This document shows positions 9,570 through 19,491 of a DNA stretch of 64,000 nucleotides, in pieces. The stretch is from Chlorobiaceae bacterium. GTDB taxonomy: Bacteria; Bacteroidota; Chlorobiia; Chlorobiales; Chlorobiaceae. The notes beneath the pieces were generated by a model. It was not told the origin of the DNA. It did not search any database and saw nothing but the letters and a program-made list of their open reading frames with translations. The stretch lies in NCBI GenBank assembly GCA_013334335.1, contig JAAXXR010000002.1, positions 19,126 through 83,125 of the forward strand, given 5' to 3'. Every line of letters starts with the position of its first letter. Position 1 is the stretch's first letter. Both the position numbers and the translations under genes were made by a program.

Positions 9570-10361
9570 TCAGCGGCCTGCTGCATGCGGGAGGGGGATC
9601 CCGAAAAGCCTGCAGGCGTTGCCGACCAGCGAATTGGCCACCGTTTCGAGCGGTTCCTGGCGTGCGTCCGCGATTGCCCGCACCGTGTGGGTCACATTGG
9701 CAGGCTCGTTACGTTTGCCGCGCATGGGTACGGGGGAGAGGTATGGTGCGTCCGTTTCCGACAGAAGCGCCTCAAGCGGCATCGAGGCCACGATCTCAGG
9801 CAGGTTCGATCGCTTGTAGGTAATGGTGCCCGGCACCGAGATTTTCATGCCGAGTCCGATGCATTGGCGGGCGATATCGAGATCGCCGGAAAAGCAGTGC
9901 ATCGCACCCCTCAGGGTCGATGACCGCTCTTCTGAGAGCACCCTGAGCATGTCCGGCCAGGCATCACGGCAGTGGATGACCACCGGCAGGTCGAGTGAAA
10001 CGGCCAGTCGCAGCATTTCGCGGAACGCCCCGATCTGCAGGTCGCGGTCATAGCCGGGCCAGTAGTAGTCGAGTCCTATCTCTCCGATACCCACGACCTT
10101 GTCGGCCCGGGCGAGCCCTGCCAGTTCGTCCAGCAGCTCCGGCCCGTAGGGCGCGCGGACTTCCCCCGGGTGAAGTCCGACATTGGCGTAGATGAAGTCG
10201 TACCTGCCAGCCAGTTCGACCGACCTCCTGCTCGTCACGGGATCGGTTCCGGGATCGATGAGCAGTCCACCGCCTGCAGCCCGAAAGCGTGCGATCGCCT
10301 CGTCGCGGTCGGCGTCGAATTCGGGAAACGACAGATGGCAATGGACGTCTGCGTACCTCAT
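9570..10361 (-). CDS. TatD family metal-dependent hydrolase
   Basis: 263 aa; DVHCHLSFPEFDADRDEAI, GIGEIGLDYYW, LPVVIHCRDAWPDM, LLSETDAPYLSP. Confidence 0.93.
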   Translation of the reverse strand: MRYADVHCHLSFPEFDADRDEAIARFRAAGGGLLIDPGTDPVTSRRSVELAGRYDFIYANVGLHPGEVRAPYGPELLDELAGLARADKVVGIGEIGLDYYWPGYDRDLQIGAFREMLRLAVSLDLPVVIHCRDAWPDMLRVLSEERSSTLRGAMHCFSGDLDIARQCIGLGMKISVPGTITYKRSNLPEIVASMPLEALLSETDAPYLSPVPMRGKRNEPANVTHTVRAIADARQEPLETVANSLVGNACRLFGIPLPHAAGR

Positions 10362-10882
10362 CAGCCCTTATGCTCTTCTGGAGTGAAGATCCGGTCGTAC
10401 AGGAATACAAGCATGCATGCGCCGATGGTGATGCAGGAGTCGGCCACGTTGAAGATGGGCCAGAGCGACAGGTACCTGCCGAACAGCACGCCTTCGTAGA
10501 GGTCGAAATGGATGAAGTCGACCACATGGCCGAGCATCACCCGATCGATGAGGTTCCCGACACCACCGCTCAGGATGAGCGCAAAGGCCGTGATGAAGAG
10601 CGGGTTGCGGTTTTTCGATCTCGAAACGTAGACGATGACGCCAGCCGATATCGCGAAGGTGAGCAGCAGCAGGCTCTGGGGAGGCAGGAACCTGACCCCG
10701 AAGGCGATGCCCAGGTTCTCCGCATAGGTGAGCTTGAGCCAGTCATGTACAAGGATCATGCTCTGGTTCATGTCGCGAAGATAATTGATCGCGAGGATTT
10801 TGGTTACCCGGTCTATAAGCGCGAAGAGCACGGCGAGAAGGTAGAAAAGCGCCATGGATGGTGTGTGTTGTTTGTCGTTCAT
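10361..10882 (-). CDS. lspA: Lipoprotein signal peptidase
   Basis: 173 aa; YAENLGIAFGV, ILSGGVGNLIDRVMLGHVVDFIHF, FNVADSCITIGACML. Confidence 0.94.
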   Translation of the reverse strand: MNDKQHTPSMALFYLLAVLFALIDRVTKILAINYLRDMNQSMILVHDWLKLTYAENLGIAFGVRFLPPQSLLLLTFAISAGVIVYVSRSKNRNPLFITAFALILSGGVGNLIDRVMLGHVVDFIHFDLYEGVLFGRYLSLWPIFNVADSCITIGACMLVFLYDRIFTPEEHKG

Positions 10883-10950
10883 CTGCAGGTATGTGTTGGG
10901 AATGGGAATGTATCATGCGATCCGGCATTTTTCAAGCAGGACCGTTCACT

Positions 10951-11859
10951 TTACCTGCAGTTGTGGCCGTCGGCCTCTCCGATTTCGTGCATGAGTACGT
11001 TCCTCACGGTGTCGACGGGCATCTGGCAGCCAGTCCAGATGAAAAAGGCGCTGGCCGCCTGGGCGAGGAGCATTTCGATGCCTGATACCGTTTCCGCTCC
11101 GGCCGAGCGTGCTTCGGCAAGCAGTGGGGTTTCCAGCGGATTGTAAACCATGTCGTAGACGATCTGGCCCGGATGGAACAGCTCCCTGCCGGACGGTACG
11201 GCGCTCTTGCCGGCGTCCGTGCGTCCAGCGGTACCGACGGGTGTGGCGTTCACGATCACGCTGCACTCCTGGAGCTGCTGGCCGCCGAGCGGAAGTTCGA
11301 GGTCGCTGGTCAGGCAGGGGGTGACCAGCGACCGGTGCAGGTACCCATCGAGCATCTCGTCGGCCTTATGCAGCTCCCTGACGAAGAGCAGGATCGAGGA
11401 GGGTCTGAAGTGCAGCCGAAAGGCCTCGATAGCAGCGAGGGCGGCACCGCCGTTTCCGAAGATGCAGACCCTTTTGCCACGGATGCGTTCGGCCCATGGC
11501 AAAAGAGGGGCGGCAAACCCCGAGATGTCGGTGTTGTGTCCGGAGAGATGGCCGTTGTCGTTGACGATGGTGTTCACCGCGCGGATGGTCTGCGCTTCCG
11601 GCGAGAGCTCGTCGAGGAAAGGCACGACGGTTTTCTTGTACGGTATGGTCACGCTGAAACCCTGGATGCCGAGCGCCCGGCTTCCCCGCAGGGCGTCAGC
11701 GACCAGTTCAGGGCTGGCGATGTTGAAGATCGTGTAGACACACGGCATTCCCAGCGTTTCAAACGCCGTGTTATGGATAAGCGGGGACCAGGAGTAATCG
11801 ACGTTTTTTCCGATGAGCCCGAATATCCTCTTTGCCCGGTTGGCGGAGACGACGGTCAT
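10951..11859 (-). CDS. aroE: Shikimate dehydrogenase
   Basis: Start at [67 protein letters not shown]. Confidence 0.93.
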   Translation of the reverse strand: MTVVSANRAKRIFGLIGKNVDYSWSPLIHNTAFETLGMPCVYTIFNIASPELVADALRGSRALGIQGFSVTIPYKKTVVPFLDELSPEAQTIRAVNTIVNDNGHLSGHNTDISGFAAPLLPWAERIRGKRVCIFGNGGAALAAIEAFRLHFRPSSILLFVRELHKADEMLDGYLHRSLVTPCLTSDLELPLGGQQLQECSVIVNATPVGTAGRTDAGKSAVPSGRELFHPGQIVYDMVYNPLETPLLAEARSAGAETVSGIEMLLAQAASAFFIWTGCQMPVDTVRNVLMHEIGEADGHNCR

Positions 11860-11869
11860 GGCCAGGAGG

Positions 11870-13267
11870 TCAGGAGATCCCGAGCAGCATGCGGACGGCA
11901 TCCTGCTGATAGAGCTCGGGGAAGGTGCTCTGGAAGAGCTGCTTCTTGTCCGGATCGATCTTGAACGCCTTGCTGAGGGCCTTGAGGGTGCTCTGCTTGT
12001 CGCCCAGGGCAAAATAGGCGGCGGCTATCTCGAAATGTGCGTCCGCCGAAAGCGGCTGCAGCGTGATCGACTCCTCCAGGGCACGGATCGACTCGTTCAT
12101 GTCTCCGGATTCGCGCAACACCATGGCGTAATCGAGCCAGATCTGCGGGCTTTCCGGATCGAGATTGATCACCGAGCGATAGGTCAGGAGCGACGCTTCG
12201 ATCAAACCGATATTGTACTCGATCTCAGCCTTCAGCAGGAGGTACTCGACGCAGTCAGGCATCTCTTCGAGGGCGTGGGCGATGGCTTCGAGCGACGCCG
12301 GGAAATCCTCGATGGCTTCATGGCAGCAGGAGAGGGCGAACCAGGCGTCTGCGAACTCCGGATTCAGCTCGATACAGCGCCGGTAGCAGGTGATGGCAAG
12401 GTCGTACTCTTCCAGCTCCTCCCTGGCGATCCCGAGATTATAGAGAGCGTTGATGTCGTCAGGTTCGAACTCAAGGGTCTTCAGGTAACTCTTGGCCGCC
12501 TCCTCGATTTTTCCCGTGATGGCCAGAACGTTTGCCCGGTTGTACCATGCCGAGCTGAACTCATCCGAGATGGCAAGCGCCATGTCGTAGGCCGAAAGGG
12601 CCTCGTCGTAGTGCTTGAGCTTGCTCATCACCAGTCCGCTGTTGTACCAGGCGTTGATGTTGTAAGGGTCCAGGTCGATCGCTTTACGATAGGACTCGAG
12701 GCTCTCCTCGAGCCGTCCGAGGATGTCCTGGGAATAGGCTAGCTCGTACCACCCTTCAGGAAACTCAGGTTCAAGGTCGATACAGCGCAGGAAGTTCTGC
12801 TCCGCCTCCTCGAAACGATCGAGGCGCTGCAGGACGAGTCCCCGGTAGAAGTGTGTCTCCTTTTCGGTCGACGAGTCAGTGACGACCCGGTCGATCTCTT
12901 CGAGGGCCTGCTCGAGATGTCCCGTGTTGAACCAGGCCAGGGCGAGGTTCAGGGTCATTTCACTGTCCGCAGGACTGAGGACCACAGCATGCCTGAAGGC
13001 GTCGAGGGCCTCGTCGAACATGCCGTTAAGGGTGAGGCAATTGCCGAGGTGGAACCAGCTTTCCGCATTGAACGTATTGACCTCTTCAAGCCTTCTGGCT
13101 GCCTTGAGGGCAGCTTCGTGTTCGCCCTCTTCGTTCAGCTGGTTGATGATATCGATAAGCTCTTCGGGGTCGTTCAACGACTCGGGATCGGTCAGGCCAT
13201 CCGGTTGATCCTCGAAGGAACCATCCGGTCGGGTATGTTCATCGTCGAAAAAGTCAAGGAGACTCAT
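11870..13267 (-). CDS. Tetratricopeptide repeat protein
   Basis: Start at [16 protein letters not shown]; multiple consecutive TPR units such as [28 protein letters not shown]. Confidence 0.85.
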   Translation of the reverse strand: MSLLDFFDDEHTRPDGSFEDQPDGLTDPESLNDPEELIDIINQLNEEGEHEAALKAARRLEEVNTFNAESWFHLGNCLTLNGMFDEALDAFRHAVVLSPADSEMTLNLALAWFNTGHLEQALEEIDRVVTDSSTEKETHFYRGLVLQRLDRFEEAEQNFLRCIDLEPEFPEGWYELAYSQDILGRLEESLESYRKAIDLDPYNINAWYNSGLVMSKLKHYDEALSAYDMALAISDEFSSAWYNRANVLAITGKIEEAAKSYLKTLEFEPDDINALYNLGIAREELEEYDLAITCYRRCIELNPEFADAWFALSCCHEAIEDFPASLEAIAHALEEMPDCVEYLLLKAEIEYNIGLIEASLLTYRSVINLDPESPQIWLDYAMVLRESGDMNESIRALEESITLQPLSADAHFEIAAAYFALGDKQSTLKALSKAFKIDPDKKQLFQSTFPELYQQDAVRMLLGIS

Positions 13268-13364
13268 ACACTCTTGTTCATGGCATTTGACACGATCACA
13301 AAGAAGATCATTACGAGAATATAGCAGTTTTTTTTCAAATCCAGCGACCAGCAAGGCCCGACAC

Positions 13365-15245
13365 TCAAGGCTTTGCGTCGCGTTCCGGGTGGAAATGACG
13401 GTAAATGCTTTCGGCGGTTTTCTTTCCCGTCACCAAAGAAATTTCTTCGGGTGTCAGCAGAGCGACGGCTTCCACAGATCCGAATCGACTGAGCAGCCGT
13501 TCAGCAGTTCCGTTGCCGACGCCGTGGATTTCCGTCAGCTCGGTGCGGATCGTCCGGTCTGTCCTGACCTTGCGGTGGTAGGTTACGGCAAACCGGTGCG
13601 CCTCGTCGCGAAGCTGTTGCAGGAGCTTGAGCGCAGGAGAGGTTTTCGGCAGGTTATGCGGATCTCGTTCGTGGGGCAGCCATATCTCCTCGAGCCGCTT
13701 CGACAGGCCGGCCACCGGGAGGGTGACGCCTGCTTCCTGCAAGGCTTTCAGCGCGACGTTCGCCTGTCCCTTGCCGCCATCGACAATGAGCAGGTCAGGC
13801 ATGGGCAGCGTTTCGGAGAGCGAGCCTCCATAACGGCGGGTAATCGCTTCATGCATGGCGGCATAGTCGTCGGAACCCTCGAAGCTCCTGAGCCTGAATT
13901 TCCGGTAATCCGATTTTTTCGGCCTGCCGGACACGAAGGTGACCATGGCGCTGACGTAGTCCGAACCCTGGATGTGCGAATTGTCGAAGCACTCGATCCG
14001 TTCGGGAACCCGCTCGAGACGCAGCACCTGCTTCAGGGCTTCAAGTGATGGGGGGATGCGGGCGATCTCGCCCCGTTTCTGTTTCTGCACCATGAACTCA
14101 TGCAGATGGTGCTCGGCATTTTTCAGGCACATGTCGAGGAGCTGGGCTTTTTCACCGATTTTCGGCACGATGAAGCGTACCTGCCGTCGGTCAGGCTGAC
14201 GTGAAAAAATCAGCTGGCGCAGTGCATCGGACTCATCTTCCGCCAGTGCCTCCTGCAGGAGGATCTCTTCCGGCATCAGATCGGGAGTCTCCAGGTAGTA
14301 GTGCTCCAGGAGCGCCGACAGAAGCCCGGGGGTGTCGGCGTGCCCCGTGTTCGACAGGTAGAGGTGCTGCGATCCGATCAGTTTGCCCTCGCGGATCTTG
14401 AACACCACGCCGCAAGCGTCGTCGTTGCCAGCGGCTACGGCGAAGAGGTCGCGGTCGACCGGGTCGGCGCTCACCACCTTCTGGCGTTCCGCATAGCGTT
14501 TCAGGCCGTCGATCTGAGCCTTCAGGGAGGCAGCCTCCTCGAACTGCAGGTTCGTCGCATGCCGCTGCATCTCGGCGGTGAGCGAGCGGATGAGGGCGGC
14601 GGTCTTTCCCTTCAGGAGCTGCACGATTTCGCGGATGATCTCCTGGTACTCCCCTTCCTCCTGGAGCCCTTCGCACGGTCCTTTGCACTTGTGGATGTGG
14701 TAGTCGAGGCAGACCTTGAACTTTCGTGATGCTACCGCCTCTTCGGTCAACCGGTACTTGCAGCTCCGGACCGGGAAGATTGAGCCGATCAGGTCGAGGA
14801 TCAGCCGGAGTTGGTGGGCCTCGGTATAGGGCCCGAAATAGAGCGAGCCGTCGCGCCTGACCTGACGGGTCAGGAAAATCCTCGGAAACCGTTCGTTGGT
14901 GATGACCAGGTAGGGGTAGCTTTTATCATCCTTCAGGCTGACATTGTAGCGGGGGCGCAACTCCTTGATCAGGTTGTTTTCAAGGATGAGCGCTTCGACT
15001 TCGGAGGAGGTGATGATCACGTCGAGCCCGGCGATGTGACTCACCATGACGGCGGTCTTGCCGGTTATCTGCGAAGCGTCACGGAAATATGATCGGACCC
15101 GGTTTCGCAGATTCTTGGCCTTGCCGACGTAAATCACCGTGCCCTTCGCGTTGCTGAAGCGGTAGACACCGGGGTTGGTCGGCAGGGAAGCAAGCTTTTC
15201 CTGCAGTTCCGTGGAGCGTTTCTGGGCCTTGCCCGGAGCGGTCAT
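13365..15245 (-). CDS. uvrC: Excinuclease ABC subunit C
   Basis: [70 protein letters not shown]. Confidence 0.95.
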   Translation of the reverse strand: MTAPGKAQKRSTELQEKLASLPTNPGVYRFSNAKGTVIYVGKAKNLRNRVRSYFRDASQITGKTAVMVSHIAGLDVIITSSEVEALILENNLIKELRPRYNVSLKDDKSYPYLVITNERFPRIFLTRQVRRDGSLYFGPYTEAHQLRLILDLIGSIFPVRSCKYRLTEEAVASRKFKVCLDYHIHKCKGPCEGLQEEGEYQEIIREIVQLLKGKTAALIRSLTAEMQRHATNLQFEEAASLKAQIDGLKRYAERQKVVSADPVDRDLFAVAAGNDDACGVVFKIREGKLIGSQHLYLSNTGHADTPGLLSALLEHYYLETPDLMPEEILLQEALAEDESDALRQLIFSRQPDRRQVRFIVPKIGEKAQLLDMCLKNAEHHLHEFMVQKQKRGEIARIPPSLEALKQVLRLERVPERIECFDNSHIQGSDYVSAMVTFVSGRPKKSDYRKFRLRSFEGSDDYAAMHEAITRRYGGSLSETLPMPDLLIVDGGKGQANVALKALQEAGVTLPVAGLSKRLEEIWLPHERDPHNLPKTSPALKLLQQLRDEAHRFAVTYHRKVRTDRTIRTELTEIHGVGNGTAERLLSRFGSVEAVALLTPEEISLVTGKKTAESIYRHFHPERDAKP

Positions 15246-15300
15246 GACAAATCGATTGGTTCCTTCTTGCCGATATCGCAATGTAGGGATTCCCTGATAG

Positions 15301-15337
15301 AAAAAAAGAGGGGCGCCGTGTTGATGCGGCGCCCCTC
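15301..15337 (-). terminator. Rho-independent terminator
   Basis: gaggggcgccg/cggcgcccctc hairpin followed on the minus strand by a T run. Confidence 0.8.
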
Positions 15338-15362
15338 TTCGGTTTGTTCTGTCGGGACAGCG

Positions 15363-15587
15363 TCACTCGATGGACTCATATTCACCCTTGAGGGCGAACA
15401 CGCCGAAGGTGATCAGGCTGAACGAGATGATCGGCATGAGCACGACGAGCACGATGGACCAGAAGATCCAGTTCTCTTCACTCGGCTTTTTTGCGATCTC
15501 CGACATCGCCTGCCTGATGGCGAGCGGAATGATGCCTACTCCCAGGGCGGCCCAGACGATACCCATTAATTTCTGAATTGCTGACAT
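15363..15587 (-). CDS. Small two-TM membrane protein
   Basis: 74 aa; two hydrophobic segments; same orientation as MFS gene. Confidence 0.6.
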   Translation of the reverse strand: MSAIQKLMGIVWAALGVGIIPLAIRQAMSEIAKKPSEENWIFWSIVLVVLMPIISFSLITFGVFALKGEYESIE

Positions 15588-15614
15588 AGTGTAATTTTTT
15601 AAATAGTTGCCTGT

Positions 15615-17189
15615 TTATTCGACATCCAGGTGGTTCGCCTTGTTCGACATGTAGAGCGTACCGATCAGGAAGCTGACCGCCGCGATGATGATCGGATACC
15701 AGAGACCTGCGAGCGGGTCGGCGGGCGGCAGGTCCGGACCGGGACGGGTGGCTTCGACAAGCCTGGTCGAGATGAGCGGCACGAGTCCGCCGAACACGCC
15801 GTTACCGATGTGGTAAGGCAGCGACATGGAGGTGTAGCGGATCCTGGTCGGGAAGAGCTCGACGAGGAACGCGGCGATCGGGCCGTAGACCATGGTCACG
15901 AAGATCACCTGGATCAGGACAAAGCCGATCATCTTGTAGAAGATGTTCTGCGGAAGCGTGGTCTCTTTCTTGGTTTCAGGCTTCAGTTTGCCCGCTGCGG
16001 CAAGCTCGGCCTTCTTGGCCTCGTCGAGCGGGACGGTCAGCTTTTTGGTTTCCTTGTACTTGGTACCGTCGGTGAAATTCTTTTTGGTCACCGTGGTGGT
16101 CACCGTATTTTCACCCTTGACCGCTTCCTTGGTTTCGACGGTGGTCTGTTCGACAATTTCGGTCTTGGTCTTCAGGTTGGCATCGTCATACATCAAGGTG
16201 TAGATCGGCCGGTAGGAGACGAAGGCGACCAGCATGCCGGCCATCATGATCCACTTCCTTCCGATCTTGTCGGAGAGTGCGCCGAACACCACGAAGAACG
16301 GGGTGCCGATGATCAGGGCTGCGGAGATGATGATGTTGCTCTGGACGAACTCGATGTTACAGGCGTTCTGCAGGAAGGAGAGTGCATAGAACTGGCCGGT
16401 GTACCACACGACGCCCTGTCCTGCGGTGGCGCCGAGGAGGGCCAGCAGCACCATCTTCAGGTTGTCCTTCTTCTGGAAGCTTTCAGCCAGCGGATTGGCA
16501 GAGGTCTTGCCCTCCTTTTTCAGCTTGGCGAAAAGCGGCGACTCGGACATCTTCATGCGGATGTAAACCGATATCGCGACGAGGAAGATCGAAAGCAGGA
16601 ACGGCACGCGCCAGCCCCAGTCGGTGAATGCTTCGATACCGAGCGTCTGACGGACCACGAGGATCACGCCGAGCGAAACGAACAGGCCGAAGGTAGCGGT
16701 GGTCTGGATGAAGCTCGTCCAGAATCCGCGCTTGTCGGTCGGAGAGTGTTCGGCGACGTAGGTGGCCGCACCGCCGTATTCGCCACCGAGCGCAAGGCCC
16801 TGCAGCAATCTCAGGACAAAGACGATGGCCGGGGCCCAGAAACCGATGGTGGCATAACCGGGGACCAGACCGATCACGAAGGTCGAACCGCCCATGATGA
16901 CGAGTGTTACGAGGAAGGTGTACTTACGGCCGATGAGGTCGCCGAGGCGGCCGAAAAAGAGTGCACCGAAAGGACGGACCACGAAGCCTGCCGCGAAGGT
17001 GGCGAGAGTCGCCAGCAACGCTGCGGTCGGGTTGTCTTTCGGGAAGAACTGTTCGGAAATGATCTTCGCGAGCGAACCGAAGATATAAAAGTCGTACCAC
17101 TCGATGAGGGTTCCGACGGAAGAGGCCGCAATGACCCTCCGCGTGCTGGATACCTCTTCGGTGTGTGGTGCAGAGACATTTTGTGCCAT
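15615..17189 (-). CDS. MFS transporter (metabolite:H+ symporter-like) with charged insertion
   Basis: 524 aa; IEWYDFYIFGSLAKIISEQFFP, RPFGALFFGRLGDLIGRKYTFLVTL, GLALGGEYGGAATYVAEHSP. Confidence 0.9.
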   Translation of the reverse strand: MAQNVSAPHTEEVSSTRRVIAASSVGTLIEWYDFYIFGSLAKIISEQFFPKDNPTAALLATLATFAAGFVVRPFGALFFGRLGDLIGRKYTFLVTLVIMGGSTFVIGLVPGYATIGFWAPAIVFVLRLLQGLALGGEYGGAATYVAEHSPTDKRGFWTSFIQTTATFGLFVSLGVILVVRQTLGIEAFTDWGWRVPFLLSIFLVAISVYIRMKMSESPLFAKLKKEGKTSANPLAESFQKKDNLKMVLLALLGATAGQGVVWYTGQFYALSFLQNACNIEFVQSNIIISAALIIGTPFFVVFGALSDKIGRKWIMMAGMLVAFVSYRPIYTLMYDDANLKTKTEIVEQTTVETKEAVKGENTVTTTVTKKNFTDGTKYKETKKLTVPLDEAKKAELAAAGKLKPETKKETTLPQNIFYKMIGFVLIQVIFVTMVYGPIAAFLVELFPTRIRYTSMSLPYHIGNGVFGGLVPLISTRLVEATRPGPDLPPADPLAGLWYPIIIAAVSFLIGTLYMSNKANHLDVE

Positions 17190-17263
17190 ACAAGTGCTCC
17201 TAGGTTGTTGAACGGTAATTCAGTTTGAAAAAAAAGTGCCTGCTGCCGCGGCAGCCCGCCGGT

Positions 17264-17701
17264 TTACTGGATGAACTCGTGTTCGTTCTCCTTGACGACA
17301 AGTACCGGGCAGGGGGCGCGGCGCACCACATGCTCGGCGACGCTGCCGAGGATCATGCGCTTCAGGCCGCGGCGGCCATGGGAGCCCATGATGATGATGT
17401 CGGCTTCCTGACGATTGGCGTAATCGAGGATGCACTCTTCGGCGAAGCCTTCGTAGATCGCGAAATCGGCCACGATGCCAGCCATCTGCTCTTCGTCGAT
17501 CAGGGCGGCGAGCTTCTGCTCCTCGTCGGCGCGCTCCTTTTCAAGGCCATGTGAGTAGTTGATGGTCGGGTCGTTCTCCACGACGCCTACCAGGAAGACT
17601 TTGGCGTCCGAAAGGCGTGCAAACTCATTCGCATACTGCATTGCCTTGCGGGACAGTCCGGAAAAGTCAACCGGGCAGATGATCTTTTTGATTTTAATCA
17701 T
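17264..17701 (-). CDS. Universal stress protein, UspA family
   Basis: 145 aa; KIICPVDFSGLSRKAMQYA, ADIIIMGSHGRRGLKRMILGSVAEHVVRRAPCPVLVV. Confidence 0.93.
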   Translation of the reverse strand: MIKIKKIICPVDFSGLSRKAMQYANEFARLSDAKVFLVGVVENDPTINYSHGLEKERADEEQKLAALIDEEQMAGIVADFAIYEGFAEECILDYANRQEADIIIMGSHGRRGLKRMILGSVAEHVVRRAPCPVLVVKENEHEFIQ

Positions 17702-17851
17702 AGCCAGTCTATGGGTTTTGGTTTATTGAACTTCAGGATCGTCAAAAAAAATGATAAGCCCCCAGTGCCTGCAGCAATGGAGTGAGAACTTCCTTTCCGG
17801 AGGTGTGAAAACCGGGTGTGGAATGTTCAGTGGAACGGTTATGTCCTGGTA

Positions 17852-18010
17852 ATAAAAAAAACTCGCCAGCGAGACTGATGTGGCGAAAAGAACAAGGGTT
17901 TTTCGCGGGGGGCGGAATCAATGGCCCCTGACTCACCGGCGGTTGTTGTCGAGCTTCTTGCCAGTGTGACTTTTCAGGTGATGGTCCGCATATCTCGAAC
18001 GATATGCTAC
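17852..18010 (-). ncRNA. Candidate minus-strand sRNA or long attenuated uspA leader
   Basis: TTGGTG-N17-TATATT promoter-like pair (18045-18017), immediate 5' hairpin gcatatc/gatatgc, then tcgcca/tggcga hairpin plus T8 (minus strand). Confidence 0.4.
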
Positions 18011-18093
18011 ACGAGTAATATAATTATATGGAACATAAGCACCAAGCGTTGCCTCAAATTATTTGGTCTGAAAGTCAACGGGAGGGAGGGGTA

Positions 18094-18120
18094 AAAAAAA
18101 AGCCGCAGTTTCCTGCGGCT
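18094..18120 (-). terminator. Rho-independent terminator of the porin gene
   Basis: agccgcag/ctgcggct hairpin followed on the minus strand by a T run. Confidence 0.8.
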
Positions 18121-18140
18121 TTCGTAGCTGCGGAAGCGGC

Positions 18141-19244
18141 TTAGAAGGTAACCGTTGCAACAAGTTCCGTGCGGAGCCTGCTGTAGTCGGACTCGACAGC
18201 GCCCTGCTCTGCACCAGCTGCCCAGTAACGGACAGTCGGGATCAGGCTGAACGTTCCGGCTGCGGACTCGTGCACCTTGAGGTTGTACTGCGCCCAGACG
18301 AACAGGTTGTCGTAGTTGCCGTTGTAGATTGAACCGGCGGTGTTGTCGTCGGTCTGGTTGTAGTCGACCCAGGCCATGAACGGACCCACTTCACCTTTCA
18401 GGCGGACGAGGTAGCCGCTGTAGTCAACGTCGGCTGCGGTAGCCAGCGAGTTGGTGCGGCCGTCCTTGTCGTCGCAGACGGTGTAGAAGCCGCTGATACC
18501 GATCTTGGCGGAGCCGGCAGGGATGGTGATATTGGCACCGAAGGTGTTCGGTGACACGTTCTGGTACTCACCACCGTTGGCGTCGGTCAGGGCGATAACA
18601 GCCTGAGGATCGACGGTCACGTCACCAAGGTTGAACTTGTAGGAGAGGTGGAGCACATAGCCGTCGTTGAAGATACCGTTGCCTTTGATGCCATCGTAGC
18701 CGTCGGCATTGTCACCCGTGAAGTTGTCAAACACGACAAGGGTCGCGTTGGCTTCACCGGGGCCGAACTTGCCGCCGTAGTTGAGGCCGTACACGCGGTC
18801 CATGTTGAAGGTGGCAACGGGGATGTCAACCGGAGCGAACGGATAGAGCGCCAGGTCGAAGATCGGGTTGTTGGCAGAGTTCAGCGGTACGCGGCCAACC
18901 ATCCAGTGGCAGCCTTCGAGCGCGCGGCCGAGGTAGAGCTGCGAGATGCTGATCTGGGGGTTTTCCGAGGTGCCAACCGTGTTCCAGCCGCCGGCAGCGT
19001 TGTCGGTGGTCAGGACGCTCTTGACGAAGTAACCGTTACCGAGGTCGGCTGCGGCTTTCAGGCGGAGGCGATAGGCGAAGTTGATGTCGTCTTCGTCATT
19101 GGTCTCGGTGCCGTTGGTTTCCGTGTCGACGAACTGGCCTCTCAGGCGCATGGAGGCGTCTCCACCGATCTTGAGTTCAGCTGACGCAGGAGCTGCGTAT
19201 GACAGTACTGCGAACATCGCAGCAAGTGACAGCATTTTTTTCAT
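18141..19244 (-). CDS. Putative outer membrane porin
   Basis: 367 aa; signal peptide MKKMLSLAAMFAVLSYAAPASA; aromatic/alternating beta-strand pattern; C-terminal ELVATVTF. Confidence 0.8.
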   Translation of the reverse strand: MKKMLSLAAMFAVLSYAAPASAELKIGGDASMRLRGQFVDTETNGTETNDEDDINFAYRLRLKAAADLGNGYFVKSVLTTDNAAGGWNTVGTSENPQISISQLYLGRALEGCHWMVGRVPLNSANNPIFDLALYPFAPVDIPVATFNMDRVYGLNYGGKFGPGEANATLVVFDNFTGDNADGYDGIKGNGIFNDGYVLHLSYKFNLGDVTVDPQAVIALTDANGGEYQNVSPNTFGANITIPAGSAKIGISGFYTVCDDKDGRTNSLATAADVDYSGYLVRLKGEVGPFMAWVDYNQTDDNTAGSIYNGNYDNLFVWAQYNLKVHESAAGTFSLIPTVRYWAAGAEQGAVESDYSRLRTELVATVTF

Positions 19245-19491
19245 TGTGTGTTCTCCGTTAGGTTGTGTGATGCGTAATGCTAAGACAAATGGTGACCGCT
19301 GGGGCGGTCTGTCGCCTCGAACTGCATGGCAACGGAATGAAAGGAAAGAACGAGTGTGGTTATGGTAAACGTTAAAATAAGTGATTATTATCCATTAGTC
19401 CAAATAAAAGATGTTTTATCTGTTCTATGGTCATTAATATAGATGGTCATACAGTAATTCATATGCATGATCATTGGAAGATTCTGGTTCG

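Noticed and set aside
15630-17228. 532-aa plus-strand ORF opposite the MFS gene
   Set aside because: Antisense shadow of a clear transporter; charged low-complexity translation.
17742-17936. 64-aa minus-strand ORF MSQGPLIPPPAKN...
   Set aside because: Spans the putative terminator, no RBS or homology; region better explained as noncoding.
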